Shown: one piece after another, positions 27,528 to 36,654 of the stretch
Layout: the number at the start of each line of letters is the position of its first letter
Position numbering within the stretch: the stretch's first letter is position 1
Origin: Mameliella sp. CS4
GTDB taxonomy: Bacteria > Pseudomonadota > Alphaproteobacteria > Rhodobacterales > Rhodobacteraceae
NCBI RefSeq assembly: GCF_019392335.1
Contig: NZ_JAHXRQ010000017.1
Coordinates: forward strand, 48,245 to 112,244
Direction: 5' to 3'
Length of the DNA stretch: 64,000 nt
Translations under genes and position numbers: made by a program
Notes under the pieces: model-generated
Database searches by the model: none
What the model was told of the DNA's origin: nothing
What the model saw: the letters and a program-made list of their open reading frames with translations, nothing else

Positions 27528-27617
27528 CCCGTTTCGGGTGTAGGATAAGGGAAGCGGCGCCTGGCAGATGTCTGGCCCGCCTCTGGCCTGTGCCGAAACG
27601 ACGAGGGGAGCCCTGCC

Positions 27618-28049
27618 ATGGATTCCAGTTTCAAAGCGGTGGTTTTCGCGATCGGTTTCACCGCGCTTGCGCCCATAGCCCCAGCCTTGGCCGGAGAGCT
27701 GGAGGATGAAATCATCGGATACATGGATTTCGCCACCGCGACCGCCGGGATCATCCTGCCGCAGCAGCTGACGCGCGAGGTCTGGGAGGGCGTCCATTTC
27801 ATCGACACCCGCAGCCTTGCGGATTTCGAGGCGGGAACGATTCCCGGCGCGCGCCACATCGAGTGGCGCGAGGTTCCGGGCCGGCTGGACGAGATTCCCG
27901 AGGAGGGTATGGTCATCCTGTTCTGCAACACCGGTGTCCGGTCGTCACAGGCCACCTTCGCGGCCCGGGTGATGGGGCGGGAAAACGTGCTTGTCATGCA
28001 GTCGGGCTATGAGGGATGGCTGAGGGACGGCGCCTATCGTCCCGACTAG
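27618..28049 (+). CDS. Secreted rhodanese-like protein
   Basis: A single-domain rhodanese of 143 residues with a signal peptide (about residues 1-25, ending APALA). FIDTRSLADFEAGTIPGARHIEW is the entry motif, and the active-site loop CNTGVRSSQ (residues about 102-110) contains the persulfide-forming cysteine. In this family the protein moves a sulfane sulfur to an acceptor. Its position after a periplasmic MBL-fold gene suggests that both work on the same exported sulfur compound, which is inference. Confidence 0.85.
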   Translation: MDSSFKAVVFAIGFTALAPIAPALAGELEDEIIGYMDFATATAGIILPQQLTREVWEGVHFIDTRSLADFEAGTIPGARHIEWREVPGRLDEIPEEGMVILFCNTGVRSSQATFAARVMGRENVLVMQSGYEGWLRDGAYRPD

Positions 28050-28100
28050 GACACGGGGCCACCGCCAGTCGGAACAACCGCAATTGCAGGAGAGTGCTTG

Positions 28101-28553
28101 GTGCTGAAATGGATCGACATGCCGCCGGTCTGGCTGCTGGGGGCCTTGTGTGTGGCCTGGGTGCAAAAGACCCATTTCGGCTACGGGTTGAGTTTTGGCC
28201 CGGTTGTCGCCGATTTGCTGGGCGGGCTGCTGGTGGGGGGCGGGGTGATCTTGATGGCGCTGGCCTTCTACGAGATGCGGCGCCACCGGACCACCATCAT
28301 CCCGCACCAGGAGGCGGACCGCCTTGTGACAAGCGGAATCTTCAAACGGTCGCGCAACCCGATCTACCTTGGCGACTCGATGATCCTTCTGGGAATGATC
28401 CTGTATTGGGATGCGGTATTGGCGCTGCCGCTTGTGCCGATTTTTGTCTGGGTGATCGAACGGCGCTTTATCACGCCCGAAGAGGATCGCCTGCGCCGGA
28501 AATTCCGCGCCGCCTTTGCCCGCTACGAAAAGGATGTGCGGCGGTGGGTCTGA
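28101..28553 (+). CDS. Isoprenylcysteine carboxyl methyltransferase-like membrane protein
   Basis: A 150-residue integral membrane protein of the ICMT/phospholipid methyltransferase group, with about four helices. The signature is GIFKRSRNPIYLGDSMILLG, followed by the C-terminal EEDRLRRKFRAAFARYEKDVRRW, which binds SAM in relatives. GTG at 28101 is eight bases after AGGAGAG; TTG three bases earlier is also open. It is the third gene after the MBL and rhodanese genes. Substrate unknown. Confidence 0.85.
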   Translation: MLKWIDMPPVWLLGALCVAWVQKTHFGYGLSFGPVVADLLGGLLVGGGVILMALAFYEMRRHRTTIIPHQEADRLVTSGIFKRSRNPIYLGDSMILLGMILYWDAVLALPLVPIFVWVIERRFITPEEDRLRRKFRAAFARYEKDVRRWV

Positions 28554-28915
28554 TCCTCGATTGCCTGAAAATTCAGCACTAATCCTTTGGTAGAGGTGAC
28601 CTGTGGTCGCATGGCGCCCGCCCTATGCCAAGCGCGGGTGTTCCTTGGCCGACGCTTCGGCACAGGGTGGAGCGGGCAAGTTACGGAAACCATGAGGAAT
28701 ATTCTATACATGGTCCAGGCTGGTATACGATCGTGCGCAATATTGTTTCGGCAGTGCTGCACGTTGCGCAATAATAATTGTCCGACTTTAACTTCGCGTC
28801 ATGGTGTGTTTTACAACCCGCGCTGCCTGTCGCTGCAGAGCCGCATGATTGCGCTGAAATGCGAATTAACGCCTCATCAGGGGCGTAGGAGTACCTGAGA
28901 ACAAAGGGGAATACC
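28554..28915. other. Long upstream region of pntAB
   Basis: This 362-base gap is clearly less GC-rich than its surroundings at 28680-28870. It contains two similar direct repeats, TGCGCAATATTGT at 28734-28746 and TGCGCAATAATAATTGT at 28765-28781. I see no convincing gene. It probably holds the pntAB promoter and regulatory sites. Confidence 0.45.
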
Positions 28916-30487
28916 GTGAAGATAGGGACGCCAAGAGAGGTCGAAGCTGGAGAGAATCGCGTTGCGATGACCCCGGATTCGGCCCGCCAGCTGCAAAAGC
29001 TGGGCTATGAATGTTTGATCGAATCCGGCGCGGGGTCGCGGGCAGAGTTCTCCGACGCGGATTACGAGGCTGCGGGCGTCAAGGTTGTCGGCTCTGCCGC
29101 CGATCTCTGGGGCGAGGCGGACATCATCGCCAAGGTCCGCATTCCGACGCTGGACGAGCTGGATTACCTGACACCCGAAAAGACGCTGATCACCTTCTTC
29201 AACCCGGGCGGCAACCAGGAAGGCCTGGACATCGCCAAGGAGAAGGGCGCCAGTGTCATCGCGATGGAAATGGTGCCGCGCATCAGCCGCGCCCAGAAGA
29301 TGGACGCGCTGTCGTCGATGGCCAATATCGCCGGCTATCGCGCGGTGATCGAGGCATCGAACAACTTTGGCCGTTTCTTCACCGGCCAGATCACCGCCGC
29401 GGGCAAGGTCCCGCCGGCCAAGGTGCTGGTTGTCGGCGCAGGTGTTGCCGGTCTGGCCGCCATCGGGACCTCGACCTCGCTGGGTGCGATCACCTATGCC
29501 TTCGACGTGCGGCCCGAAGTGGCCGAACAGGTCGAATCCATGGGCGCCGAATTCGTCTACCTCGACTTCGAGGAAGAACAGCAGGACGGCGCCGCGACCG
29601 GCGGCTACGCCTCTGTCTCTTCGCCTGAGTTCCGCGAGGCGCAGCTGGCCAAGTTCCGCGAACTGGCGCCCGAGGTGGACATCGTCATCACCACCGCCCT
29701 GATCCCCAACCGCGAAGCGCCCAAGCTCTGGCTCGAGGATATGGTCAAGTCGATGAAGGCCGGTTCGGTCATCATCGACCTCGCTGCCGAAAAGGGCGGC
29801 AACGTCGAGGGTACCGTCAAGGACGAGAAGGTCGTCACCGACAACGGCGTGACCATCGTCGGCTACACCGACTTCCCCTCGCGCATGGCGACGCAGTCCT
29901 CGACGCTTTACGCCACCAACATCCGTCACATGATGACCGATCTGACGCCCGAGAAGGACGGCAAGATCAATCACAACATGGACGACGACGTGATCCGTGG
30001 CGCCACCGTCACCCACAAAGGCGAGATCACCTTCCCGCCGCCGCCGCCCAAGGTGCAGGCGATTGCGGCCAAGAAGCAGGAAAAGCCCAAGGAGCTGACG
30101 CCGGAGGAGAAGCGCGCGCAGGAAGTCGCCGCCTTCAAGGCCCAGACCCGGCAGCAGGTGACCCTGCTTGCCGTCGGTGGCGGACTGCTGCTGCTGGTGG
30201 GTCTTGTCGCCCCGGCCAGCTTCATGCAGCACTTCATCGTCTTCGTGCTCTCGGTCTTTGTCGGTTTCCAGGTGATCTGGAACGTCAGCCACTCGCTGCA
30301 CACGCCGCTGATGGCCGTCACCAACGCGATCTCGTCGATCATCATCCTGGGCGCGCTGATGCAGATAGGCTCGGGCTCGGTGCTGGTGATTATCCTTGCC
30401 GCGCTTTCGGTCTTCATGGCCGGGATCAACATCTTCGGCGGCTTCCTCGTGACACGGCGCATGCTCGCCATGTTCCAGAAATCGTAA
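28916..30487 (+). CDS. pntA: NAD(P) transhydrogenase subunit alpha
   Basis: Proton-translocating transhydrogenase alpha chain, 523 residues. The N-terminal NAD(H)-binding domain (residues 1-380) begins MKIGTPREVEAGENRVAMTPDSA, translated from GTG, and has VLVVGAGVAGLAAIG at about 168-182. A charged linker rich in Pro/Lys follows. Four membrane helices start at about residue 413, so this is the fused E. coli-like form and not the split PntAA/PntAB form. It makes NADPH from NADH using the proton gradient. pntB follows after 13 bases. Confidence 0.95.
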   Translation: MKIGTPREVEAGENRVAMTPDSARQLQKLGYECLIESGAGSRAEFSDADYEAAGVKVVGSAADLWGEADIIAKVRIPTLDELDYLTPEKTLITFFNPGGNQEGLDIAKEKGASVIAMEMVPRISRAQKMDALSSMANIAGYRAVIEASNNFGRFFTGQITAAGKVPPAKVLVVGAGVAGLAAIGTSTSLGAITYAFDVRPEVAEQVESMGAEFVYLDFEEEQQDGAATGGYASVSSPEFREAQLAKFRELAPEVDIVITTALIPNREAPKLWLEDMVKSMKAGSVIIDLAAEKGGNVEGTVKDEKVVTDNGVTIVGYTDFPSRMATQSSTLYATNIRHMMTDLTPEKDGKINHNMDDDVIRGATVTHKGEITFPPPPPKVQAIAAKKQEKPKELTPEEKRAQEVAAFKAQTRQQVTLLAVGGGLLLLVGLVAPASFMQHFIVFVLSVFVGFQVIWNVSHSLHTPLMAVTNAISSIIILGALMQIGSGSVLVIILAALSVFMAGINIFGGFLVTRRMLAMFQKS

Positions 30488-30500
30488 GGAGACGGGGACT

Positions 30501-31934
30501 ATGGAATTCGGATTCACGACAGCGGCCTATGTGGTCGCAGCCGTCCTCTTCATCCTGTCGCTGGGTGGCCTGTCCGGTCAGGAAAGCGCCAAGCGCGCGG
30601 TCTGGTATGGCATCTTCGGCATGGGGCTGGCGGTCTTTGCCACGCTGATCGGACCGGGCTCGGGCCTCTGGCTGCTCTCGGTCATCCTCGTCGCTGCGGG
30701 CGGTATCATCGGTTTTGTCGTCGCCAAGCGCGTCCAGATGACCGAGATGCCGCAGCTTGTCGCCGCGATGCACTCGCTGGTGGGCCTTGCTGCGGTCTTC
30801 GTCGGCTACAACGCGCATTTCGAACTGGGCCGCGTTCTGGCGATGGACGAAACCGCGCGTGACGCGCTTGAGGGCTTTGCCGCCCTCCTCGCGCACAAGA
30901 GCGGGGTCGAACAGAACATCCTGCGCGTCGAAGCCTCGCTGGGCATCTGGATCGGGGCGGTGACCTTTACTGGCTCGATCATCGCCTTCGGCAAGCTGGC
31001 GGGCAAGGTCAGCTCGGCGGCGACGAAACTGCCCGGCGGGCACCTGCTGAACGCAGGCGCGGCGTTGATCTCGCTGATTTGCCTGTTCTGGTATCTGGGC
31101 TCGGGCGGGCTTTTCCCGCTGTTCGTCCTGACCGTGATGGCGCTGTTCATCGGCTACCACCTGATCATGGGCATCGGCGGCGCCGACATGCCGGTCGTTG
31201 TCTCGATGCTCAACAGCTACTCGGGCTGGGCGGCGGCGGCCATCGGTTTCAGCCTTGGCAACGACCTGTTGATCGTGGTCGGCGCACTGGTCGGCTCCTC
31301 GGGTGCGATCCTGTCCTACATCATGTGCAAGGCGATGAACCGGTCGTTCGTGAGCGTCATCCTAGGCGGCTTCGGCGGCTCGTCCGGCCCGGCGATGGAA
31401 GTCGAGGGCGAACAGATCGCCATCGACGCGGACGGTGTTGCGCAGGCCCTGGAAGAGGCCGACAGCGTCATCATCATCCCCGGCTACGGCATGGCGGTTG
31501 CACAGGCCCAGCAGAACGTGGCCGAACTGACGCGCCGCCTGCGTGCCCAGGGCAAGGAGGTGCGGTTCGCCATCCACCCGGTCGCGGGCCGTCTGCCCGG
31601 GCACATGAACGTGCTGCTGGCCGAGGCCAAGGTGCCCTATGACATCGTGATGGAGATGGATGAGATCAACGACGATTTCCCGGACACGGACGTCGCCATC
31701 GTCATCGGCTCGAACGACATCGTGAACCCGGCGGCACAGGAAGACCCGAACTCTCCCATCGCGGGGATGCCCGTCCTGGAATGCTGGAAGGCCAAGCAGG
31801 TCTTCGTCTCCAAGCGGGGCCAGGGCACGGGCTACTCGGGCATCGAGAACCCGCTGTTCTACAAAGAGAACACGCGGATGTACTACGGCGACGCGAAACA
31901 GTCGCTGGGCGAGCTGCTTAACCGCATCTCGTGA
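30501..31934 (+). CDS. pntB: NAD(P) transhydrogenase subunit beta
   Basis: Beta chain of transhydrogenase, 477 residues. About nine membrane helices fill the first 260 residues. After these comes the NADP(H)-binding domain with VIIIPGYGMAVAQAQQ at about residue 324. RLPGHMNVLLAEAKVPYD, EMDEINDDF and the GSNDIVNPAA segment are also typical. GGAGACGGGG lies before the start. It forms the membrane channel with PntA. A hairpin terminator follows at 31980. Confidence 0.95.
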   Translation: MEFGFTTAAYVVAAVLFILSLGGLSGQESAKRAVWYGIFGMGLAVFATLIGPGSGLWLLSVILVAAGGIIGFVVAKRVQMTEMPQLVAAMHSLVGLAAVFVGYNAHFELGRVLAMDETARDALEGFAALLAHKSGVEQNILRVEASLGIWIGAVTFTGSIIAFGKLAGKVSSAATKLPGGHLLNAGAALISLICLFWYLGSGGLFPLFVLTVMALFIGYHLIMGIGGADMPVVVSMLNSYSGWAAAAIGFSLGNDLLIVVGALVGSSGAILSYIMCKAMNRSFVSVILGGFGGSSGPAMEVEGEQIAIDADGVAQALEEADSVIIIPGYGMAVAQAQQNVAELTRRLRAQGKEVRFAIHPVAGRLPGHMNVLLAEAKVPYDIVMEMDEINDDFPDTDVAIVIGSNDIVNPAAQEDPNSPIAGMPVLECWKAKQVFVSKRGQGTGYSGIENPLFYKENTRMYYGDAKQSLGELLNRIS

Positions 31935-31979
31935 CCGTCTGGCGGGTTTCCGCCATTGTCACATCTCGACAAGATCATT

Positions 31980-32008
31980 GGGGTCGCCGTTTCGGCGGCC
32001 CCATTTTA
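31980..32008 (+). terminator. Rho-independent terminator after pntAB
   Basis: GGGGTCGCCG pairs with CGGCGGCCCC (one mismatch) around a three-base loop and is followed by ATTTTAG. It is 46 bases past the pntB stop codon. Confidence 0.75.
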
Positions 32009-32033
32009 GTCTGGCGCGAAAAGAGGGGACCTC

Positions 32034-32339
32034 ATGGAACTGGCATTGCAGATCAATTCGGTGTTTCGCGTGGCGGGCTGGCAGATCGTCAAGCCGCTGG
32101 AGCCACTGACGCCGGATCGCCTGCTCGAGGATCTCGCGCAGTATTCCAAGCGCGCGGTGGTGGTCGACCTGGGGTATTACCCCGAGAACGACGCCGAGAA
32201 CGGGGCGTTCCGGATTCATGCCGTGCGCGGTGAGGACTGGGAGCATCCGCTGGTCGATATCAAGGTGCGCGACGCGAACATGGCGCTGGACCTGCTGCGC
32301 CAGATGCCGGGGTTGCTGGGGCGGTTGGGACCGCTCTGA
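32034..32339 (+). CDS. Hypothetical protein
   Basis: A 101-residue, soluble, mixed alpha/beta protein without signal peptide or membrane helix. It starts MELALQINSVFRVAGWQIVKP and ends NMALDLLRQMPGLLGRLGPL. Coding character is good (GC-rich third positions) and AGAGGGGACC is upstream. I know no family for it. It lies between pntAB and bioY with a terminator on its upstream side. Confidence 0.65.
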   Translation: MELALQINSVFRVAGWQIVKPLEPLTPDRLLEDLAQYSKRAVVVDLGYYPENDAENGAFRIHAVRGEDWEHPLVDIKVRDANMALDLLRQMPGLLGRLGPL

Positions 32340-32482
32340 GCGGCCGAATTTGCAACCTCGGCCCGCACTGTTTGCAAATGAATGGGTTAGCAGGTTTTGT
32401 ACATCTACTTGGTGCTCCCTTGCGGCGGCGCAGCAAGTCGGGCAAAAACATGAGGGAGATATTCATGACGAGGGGGCACCCC

Positions 32483-33082
32483 ATGAACCTGACGATGAAC
32501 CGCAACGTGCTGGCCGAAGCTTTCGGCGCCAACGAAGGCGCCGCGCTGCGCCTCAAGCAGGTGGCGCTGGTGGTGCTCGGTATCGCCGTGTTGGCCGCCG
32601 CCGCCAAGATCAAGGTGCCGATGTGGCCCGTCCCGATCACAATGGGCACCTTTGCCGTGCTGACCGTCGGCGCCGCCTATGGTCCCCGCCTGGGGCTGGT
32701 GACGATCCTTGGCTACATGATCGTCGGCGCGCTGGGATTCGATGTCTTCGCAGGTTCCTCGGCTGAGGCATTCGGCATCGAATACATGATGGGTGGCACC
32801 GGCGGCTACCTTGTCGGCTACGTGCTGGCGACCGTCGCGCTGGGTGTCCTTGCCCGCGCCGGCTGGGATCGTTCGGCACCCAAGATGGCCGGCGCCATGC
32901 TGTTGGGCAACGCCATGATCTATGTTCCGGGCCTGATCTGGCTGGGCATGCTCTACGGCTGGGACAAGCCGATCCTGGAATGGGGGCTGACGCCGTTCCT
33001 CGTCGGTGACGCGATCAAGCTGGCCCTGGCCGCCGTGATCCTGCCGCTGGCGTGGAAACTCGTGGGCCGCGCGCGCGACTGA
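32483..33082 (+). CDS. bioY: Biotin transporter BioY
   Basis: Substrate-binding (S) component of an ECF-type biotin transporter, 199 residues with about six helices. It has the family motifs KIKVPMWPVPITMGTFAVL, the GGTGGYLVGY segment and a C-terminal LVGDAIKLALAAVILP. No bioM or bioN genes are adjacent; BioY alone transports biotin in some alphaproteobacteria. The start at 32483 follows GAGGGGG; 32465 (MTRGHPMNL) is also possible. A strong terminator follows. Confidence 0.9.
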   Translation: MNLTMNRNVLAEAFGANEGAALRLKQVALVVLGIAVLAAAAKIKVPMWPVPITMGTFAVLTVGAAYGPRLGLVTILGYMIVGALGFDVFAGSSAEAFGIEYMMGGTGGYLVGYVLATVALGVLARAGWDRSAPKMAGAMLLGNAMIYVPGLIWLGMLYGWDKPILEWGLTPFLVGDAIKLALAAVILPLAWKLVGRARD

Positions 33083-33103
33083 TCCCCAGAGATCCGAGTG
33101 ACG

Positions 33104-33133
33104 GAAAGGCCGGGCCATGTGCCCGGCCTTTTG
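33104..33133 (+). terminator. Bidirectional terminator between bioY and the FAD oxidoreductase gene
   Basis: AAGGCCGGGC pairs with GCCCGGCCTT around a short loop and is followed by TT on the plus strand, giving four T in all. It is shared by two convergent genes whose stops lie at 33082 and 33138. On the minus strand it also ends in TTT. Confidence 0.8.
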
Positions 33134-33137
33134 CGTT

Positions 33138-34385
33138 TCAGCCCCTGCGGTCGGCGGCAAAGGCCGCGAGATCGGCATTCACCGGTTCGCCCGCCATCAT
33201 CTGCGCCAGCCAGCGCCCGGTGCGCGGACCGCCTGTCAGACCGACGTGCTGGTGTCCGTAGCCAAGAAAGACATTGGACAGGCGCGGGCTGGGGCCGATC
33301 ACCGGCAGGGAATCCGACGTGGCGGGCCGGTGGCCCATCCATTCGCTGGTATGGCTGTAAGTGAGATCGGGAAAGATCCGCGCTACGCTGCGCCGCATCA
33401 GCTTGAAGGGCGCGCGCGAGGCCGGGGTTTTCAACCCCCCGAATTCCACGATCCCCGCAGCCCGCAGGCGCCCGCGCATCGAGGTGGCAGCGAATTTGCC
33501 GGAGGCCACCATGACCGGCGCGCGCAATTCGATATTGGGGGCATGGAATTCGACGTGATAGCCGCGTTCGCTTTCCAGCGGCACCGTGACGCCAAGAGCG
33601 CGGGCGATCCCGCCCGACCAGGCGCCAAGCGTGACGGCAAACCCCTCTGCCGCGACCTCTCCCTTGTCGGTCAGGGCCGCCACCGCGCGTCCGTCTTCCT
33701 CGCGAAAGCCGGTCACGCGGGCCTGTACGATCCGCCCGCCGCCGGCCTCAAAGGCGGCGGCCAGCGTGCGGACATAGGCGCCCGGATCGGTGATCGTGCC
33801 GTGCTGCGGACTGTCGACCCCATAGCCGAAGCGGCCCGCAAGCGCCGGGTCGAAGGCGGCCATGTCCTCGGGGGTCATCTCGCGGACCGTGTAGCCGTTG
33901 CGCCGCCGCAGGTCCCAGCCATAGGCATCCGCCTCGAAGGCCTGCTTGCTGGCATAGCCGTGCAGGTAGCTGCCGGGCTGGATGAACTGCGCGGCCTCGG
34001 TCCCTTCTGCCAGGGCCTGGTGCTGGTCGGCGCTGTCATGCAGCAGGGCGGTCAGCGCCGTGGTGATCTGTTCCACCTTCTCGCGGCGGGCATGTCCCAT
34101 GTAGCGCATCAGGAAAGGCACGAGGCGGGGCAGGTAGCCCCATTTCAGGAACAGCGGCTGGCGCGGGTCGAAGAGCATCCCGGGCGCCTTCCAAAGCAGC
34201 CCGGGGACGGGCAGGGGCACGACGGCCCCCGCCGCGATGATGCCCGCGTTGCCGGTCGAGGCGCCCGCTGCGGGGCCTTCGCGGTCAATCAGCGTGACCT
34301 CGCAACCCATGCGTTGCAGCCAGAGCGCGGTAGAGACGCCCACCATACCCGCGCCGATCACGGCCACCTGACGATATGCCTTCAT
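33138..34385 (-). CDS. FAD-dependent amino-acid oxidoreductase (DadA-like)
   Basis: A 415-residue DAO-superfamily flavoenzyme. It opens with VAVIGAGMVGVSTALWLQRMG (FAD-binding GxGxxG, residues about 8-28 including the basic end) followed by LIDREGPAAGAS. The C-terminal SLPVIGPSPRLSNVFLGYGH is typical of D-amino acid dehydrogenases, which deaminate D-amino acids with electrons passed to the quinone pool. D-amino acid or proline-like substrates both remain possible. It is convergent with bioY and leads the OsmC-fusion gene by its neighbour position only. Confidence 0.85.
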   Translation of the reverse strand: MKAYRQVAVIGAGMVGVSTALWLQRMGCEVTLIDREGPAAGASTGNAGIIAAGAVVPLPVPGLLWKAPGMLFDPRQPLFLKWGYLPRLVPFLMRYMGHARREKVEQITTALTALLHDSADQHQALAEGTEAAQFIQPGSYLHGYASKQAFEADAYGWDLRRRNGYTVREMTPEDMAAFDPALAGRFGYGVDSPQHGTITDPGAYVRTLAAAFEAGGGRIVQARVTGFREEDGRAVAALTDKGEVAAEGFAVTLGAWSGGIARALGVTVPLESERGYHVEFHAPNIELRAPVMVASGKFAATSMRGRLRAAGIVEFGGLKTPASRAPFKLMRRSVARIFPDLTYSHTSEWMGHRPATSDSLPVIGPSPRLSNVFLGYGHQHVGLTGGPRTGRWLAQMMAGEPVNADLAAFAADRRG

Positions 34386-34448
34386 GCCCCTGGTCCCCCT
34401 TTTGCGGCGCGACAGTGGCGCGGAACGGGGACCGGAGGCAAGGGGGCA

Positions 34449-35660
34449 TCAGGCCAGTTCGGTCTCGATTTCGGCGCCCTTTTCCAGCGTCTTGTGCACC
34501 GGGCACTTGTCCGCGATTTCCAGCAGGCGGGCGCGCTGGTCGGCGTCGAGGTCGCCTTCGAGGGTGATCCGCCGGACAAAGCGGTCGACGCGGGTCGTCG
34601 CGCTTGTCCCGGCGTCCTGGGCATGAACCTTGTCATGGATGACGTCCACGCTGATCCCGGTCAGCGGCCAGCCCTTGCGCCGCGCGTACATGCGGATGGT
34701 CATCGAGGTACAGGCACCCAGGCCCGCCGAAAGGAACCCGTAAGGCGACATGCCCCGGTTGCTGCCGCCATAGGCCTCGGGCTCGTCCGCAAGGGCGTGG
34801 TGATGCGGCCCGTTCTGGATGTCCTGCAGAAAACCGTCTGCCGCGGCCTCCGTCACCCGCACCACGCCCTCGGGCGCGCCGATCGGCGGGGCGGGCGCGG
34901 GCAGGTCAAGATAGCGGTCGGCCCAGGCGGCGATCACCTCGGCGACATATTCCGCGTCTTTGGGGGACGAAACGAGGTGATCCGCATCATCCAGCGTGAC
35001 AAAGCTCTTGGGGTGTCTGGCGGCGGTGAAGATCCGCGTGGCGTTGGAGATGTCCACCACCGCGTCGCGCGGTGCGTGCAGGACCAACAGCGCCTTCTTC
35101 AGCGAGCCGATGATCGGGGCCAGCTCCTGCGCCTTCACGTCCCGCACAAAGTCTCGCCCGATGGTCACGGGCCGCCCGCCCAGGTCGATCTGGGCCTGGC
35201 CTTCTTCCTCGATCCGGTCCAGCGCGTCGGCAAAGTTGTGGGTGACGTGATCGGGATCGAAGGGCGCGCCGATGGTCGCAACCGCCTTGGCCGAGTCGAT
35301 GTCGGGCGCCGCGCGCAGCACCGCCGCCCCGCCCAGCGAATGGCCGATCAGCAGGCTGGGGGCCATGTCGCGCCCTTCCAGGTAGTCGGCGGCCGCCTTC
35401 AGGTCGCCCACGTTGCTGTGAAAGGTGGTATTGGCAAACTCGCCACAGGAATGGCCCAGCCCGGTGAAATCAAAGCGCAGCACGGCGATCCCCATCGCGG
35501 AAAGCCGCTGAGCGATGCGCCGCGCGGCGGCGATGTCCTTGCCGCAGGTAAAGCAATGGGCGAAGAGAGCTGTGGCCAGCGGCTTTTCCTCGGGCAGGTC
35601 CAGCCGGGCGGCCAGCCTGTCGCCGGCATGGCCGGGGAATGTGATGCGTTCGGTGGGCAT
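34449..35660 (-). CDS. Alpha/beta hydrolase - OsmC fusion
   Basis: A 403-residue two-domain protein. The N-terminal ~260 residues are an alpha/beta hydrolase with the nucleophile elbow GHSLGGAAV and the late DDADHLV histidine loop. The C-terminal ~140 residues form an OsmC-like domain (SAGLGACTSMTIRMYARRKGWPL, with the conserved Cys). OsmC proteins reduce organic hydroperoxides. The fusion is a known architecture in proteobacteria, and the substrate of the hydrolase domain is unknown. It lies divergent from the EEP gene. Confidence 0.9.
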   Translation of the reverse strand: MPTERITFPGHAGDRLAARLDLPEEKPLATALFAHCFTCGKDIAAARRIAQRLSAMGIAVLRFDFTGLGHSCGEFANTTFHSNVGDLKAAADYLEGRDMAPSLLIGHSLGGAAVLRAAPDIDSAKAVATIGAPFDPDHVTHNFADALDRIEEEGQAQIDLGGRPVTIGRDFVRDVKAQELAPIIGSLKKALLVLHAPRDAVVDISNATRIFTAARHPKSFVTLDDADHLVSSPKDAEYVAEVIAAWADRYLDLPAPAPPIGAPEGVVRVTEAAADGFLQDIQNGPHHHALADEPEAYGGSNRGMSPYGFLSAGLGACTSMTIRMYARRKGWPLTGISVDVIHDKVHAQDAGTSATTRVDRFVRRITLEGDLDADQRARLLEIADKCPVHKTLEKGAEIETELA

Positions 35661-35745
35661 TGGGGCGTCCTGACGTTCTGTTGTTGGGTCAGAGAATGGG
35701 TCGTGCCGGGGCGGCTCACAAGCAAACTGTCAGGAGCGTCACGGC

Positions 35746-36654
35746 ATGGTGAGTTTGATGCGCGCGCTGGTGAGCATTGTTGCAGGTTTCCTGGTGTTGG
35801 CCGCGCTGGCAACCTGGGGCGGGGTCCTGCATCCCGCAGGGGACTCGCTGGCAGTGGCGCGCCTGCCGCTGGTGGCGCTGGCGGCGCTGGTTGTGATCTG
35901 GACCGGATGGGCGCGCTGGCTGCGCTGGGGGCTGGCGGGTGCGGCGCTGGTGGTGCTGGGGCAGGCGGTTGTGATGAAGCTGGCAACGCCGTCACCGGGC
36001 AGTTTTTCCGTCTACCAAAAGAACCTGCTGTACCGAAACGCGCAGATTCCCGAACTGGCGGCGGATATGCTGGCGCAGGCCCCGGACGTGATCACCTTGC
36101 AGGAACTGACCAGCCGCAACGGCGACATCCTCGACCGGCTGGCGCCGGTGTATCCGCATCGCGCCACCTGTCCTTTCTATAGCTGGAGCCGGAATGCCGT
36201 GCTCTCTCGCCATCCTGTTCTGCCGGGCGGGACGCTTTGCCTGCCGGGGCAGGGAGTGGCAGGGCTGCACCTGGACACGCCGCAGGGGCCGGTCTGGGTG
36301 TTGTCGGTGCACCTGCGCTGGCCCTGGCCGCATCCTCAGGCGGCTCAGGCGGCGGCGCTGGAAGAGGTGATGGCCGGGCTGGAGGGGCCGGTGATCCTGT
36401 CCGGGGATTTCAACATGATGCCCTGGGGGCATTCGGTGCGGCGCCTGACACGGGCGGCGGATGTGCGGCGCGCCGGGCCGCTGCAACCGACCTACTGGCT
36501 GGCGCCGCATGGCTGGCCCGCCGGGCAGGCGTTGCCGATCCCGCTGGCCTTGGATCAGGTCTGGGCGCCCGGCGGCGGGCGGGCAGAGACCCGGCCGCTC
36601 TGGGGATCGGATCACGCGGGCGTTCTAGCAAGGGTGCACCTGGATGCGGATTGA
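35746..36654 (+). CDS. Membrane-anchored endonuclease/exonuclease/phosphatase family protein
   Basis: A 302-residue EEP-superfamily protein. The first ~85 residues have three hydrophobic helices, so the catalytic part probably faces the periplasm. The core has ITLQELTSRNGDIL with the metal-binding Glu, ILSGDFNMMPWGHS, and GSDHAGVLARV near the end, all EEP signature regions. It could be a nuclease or a phosphodiesterase acting on lipids or nucleotides; the sequence does not say. It overlaps the start of the next gene by 11 bases. Confidence 0.85.
   Translation: MVSLMRALVSIVAGFLVLAALATWGGVLHPAGDSLAVARLPLVALAALVVIWTGWARWLRWGLAGAALVVLGQAVVMKLATPSPGSFSVYQKNLLYRNAQIPELAADMLAQAPDVITLQELTSRNGDILDRLAPVYPHRATCPFYSWSRNAVLSRHPVLPGGTLCLPGQGVAGLHLDTPQGPVWVLSVHLRWPWPHPQAAQAAALEEVMAGLEGPVILSGDFNMMPWGHSVRRLTRAADVRRAGPLQPTYWLAPHGWPAGQALPIPLALDQVWAPGGGRAETRPLWGSDHAGVLARVHLDAD

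Noticed and set aside
33117..36182. A 1021-codon plus-strand frame opposite the FAD oxidoreductase and OsmC fusion
   Set aside because: It spans two well-recognised minus-strand genes and their gap, with no domain of its own.
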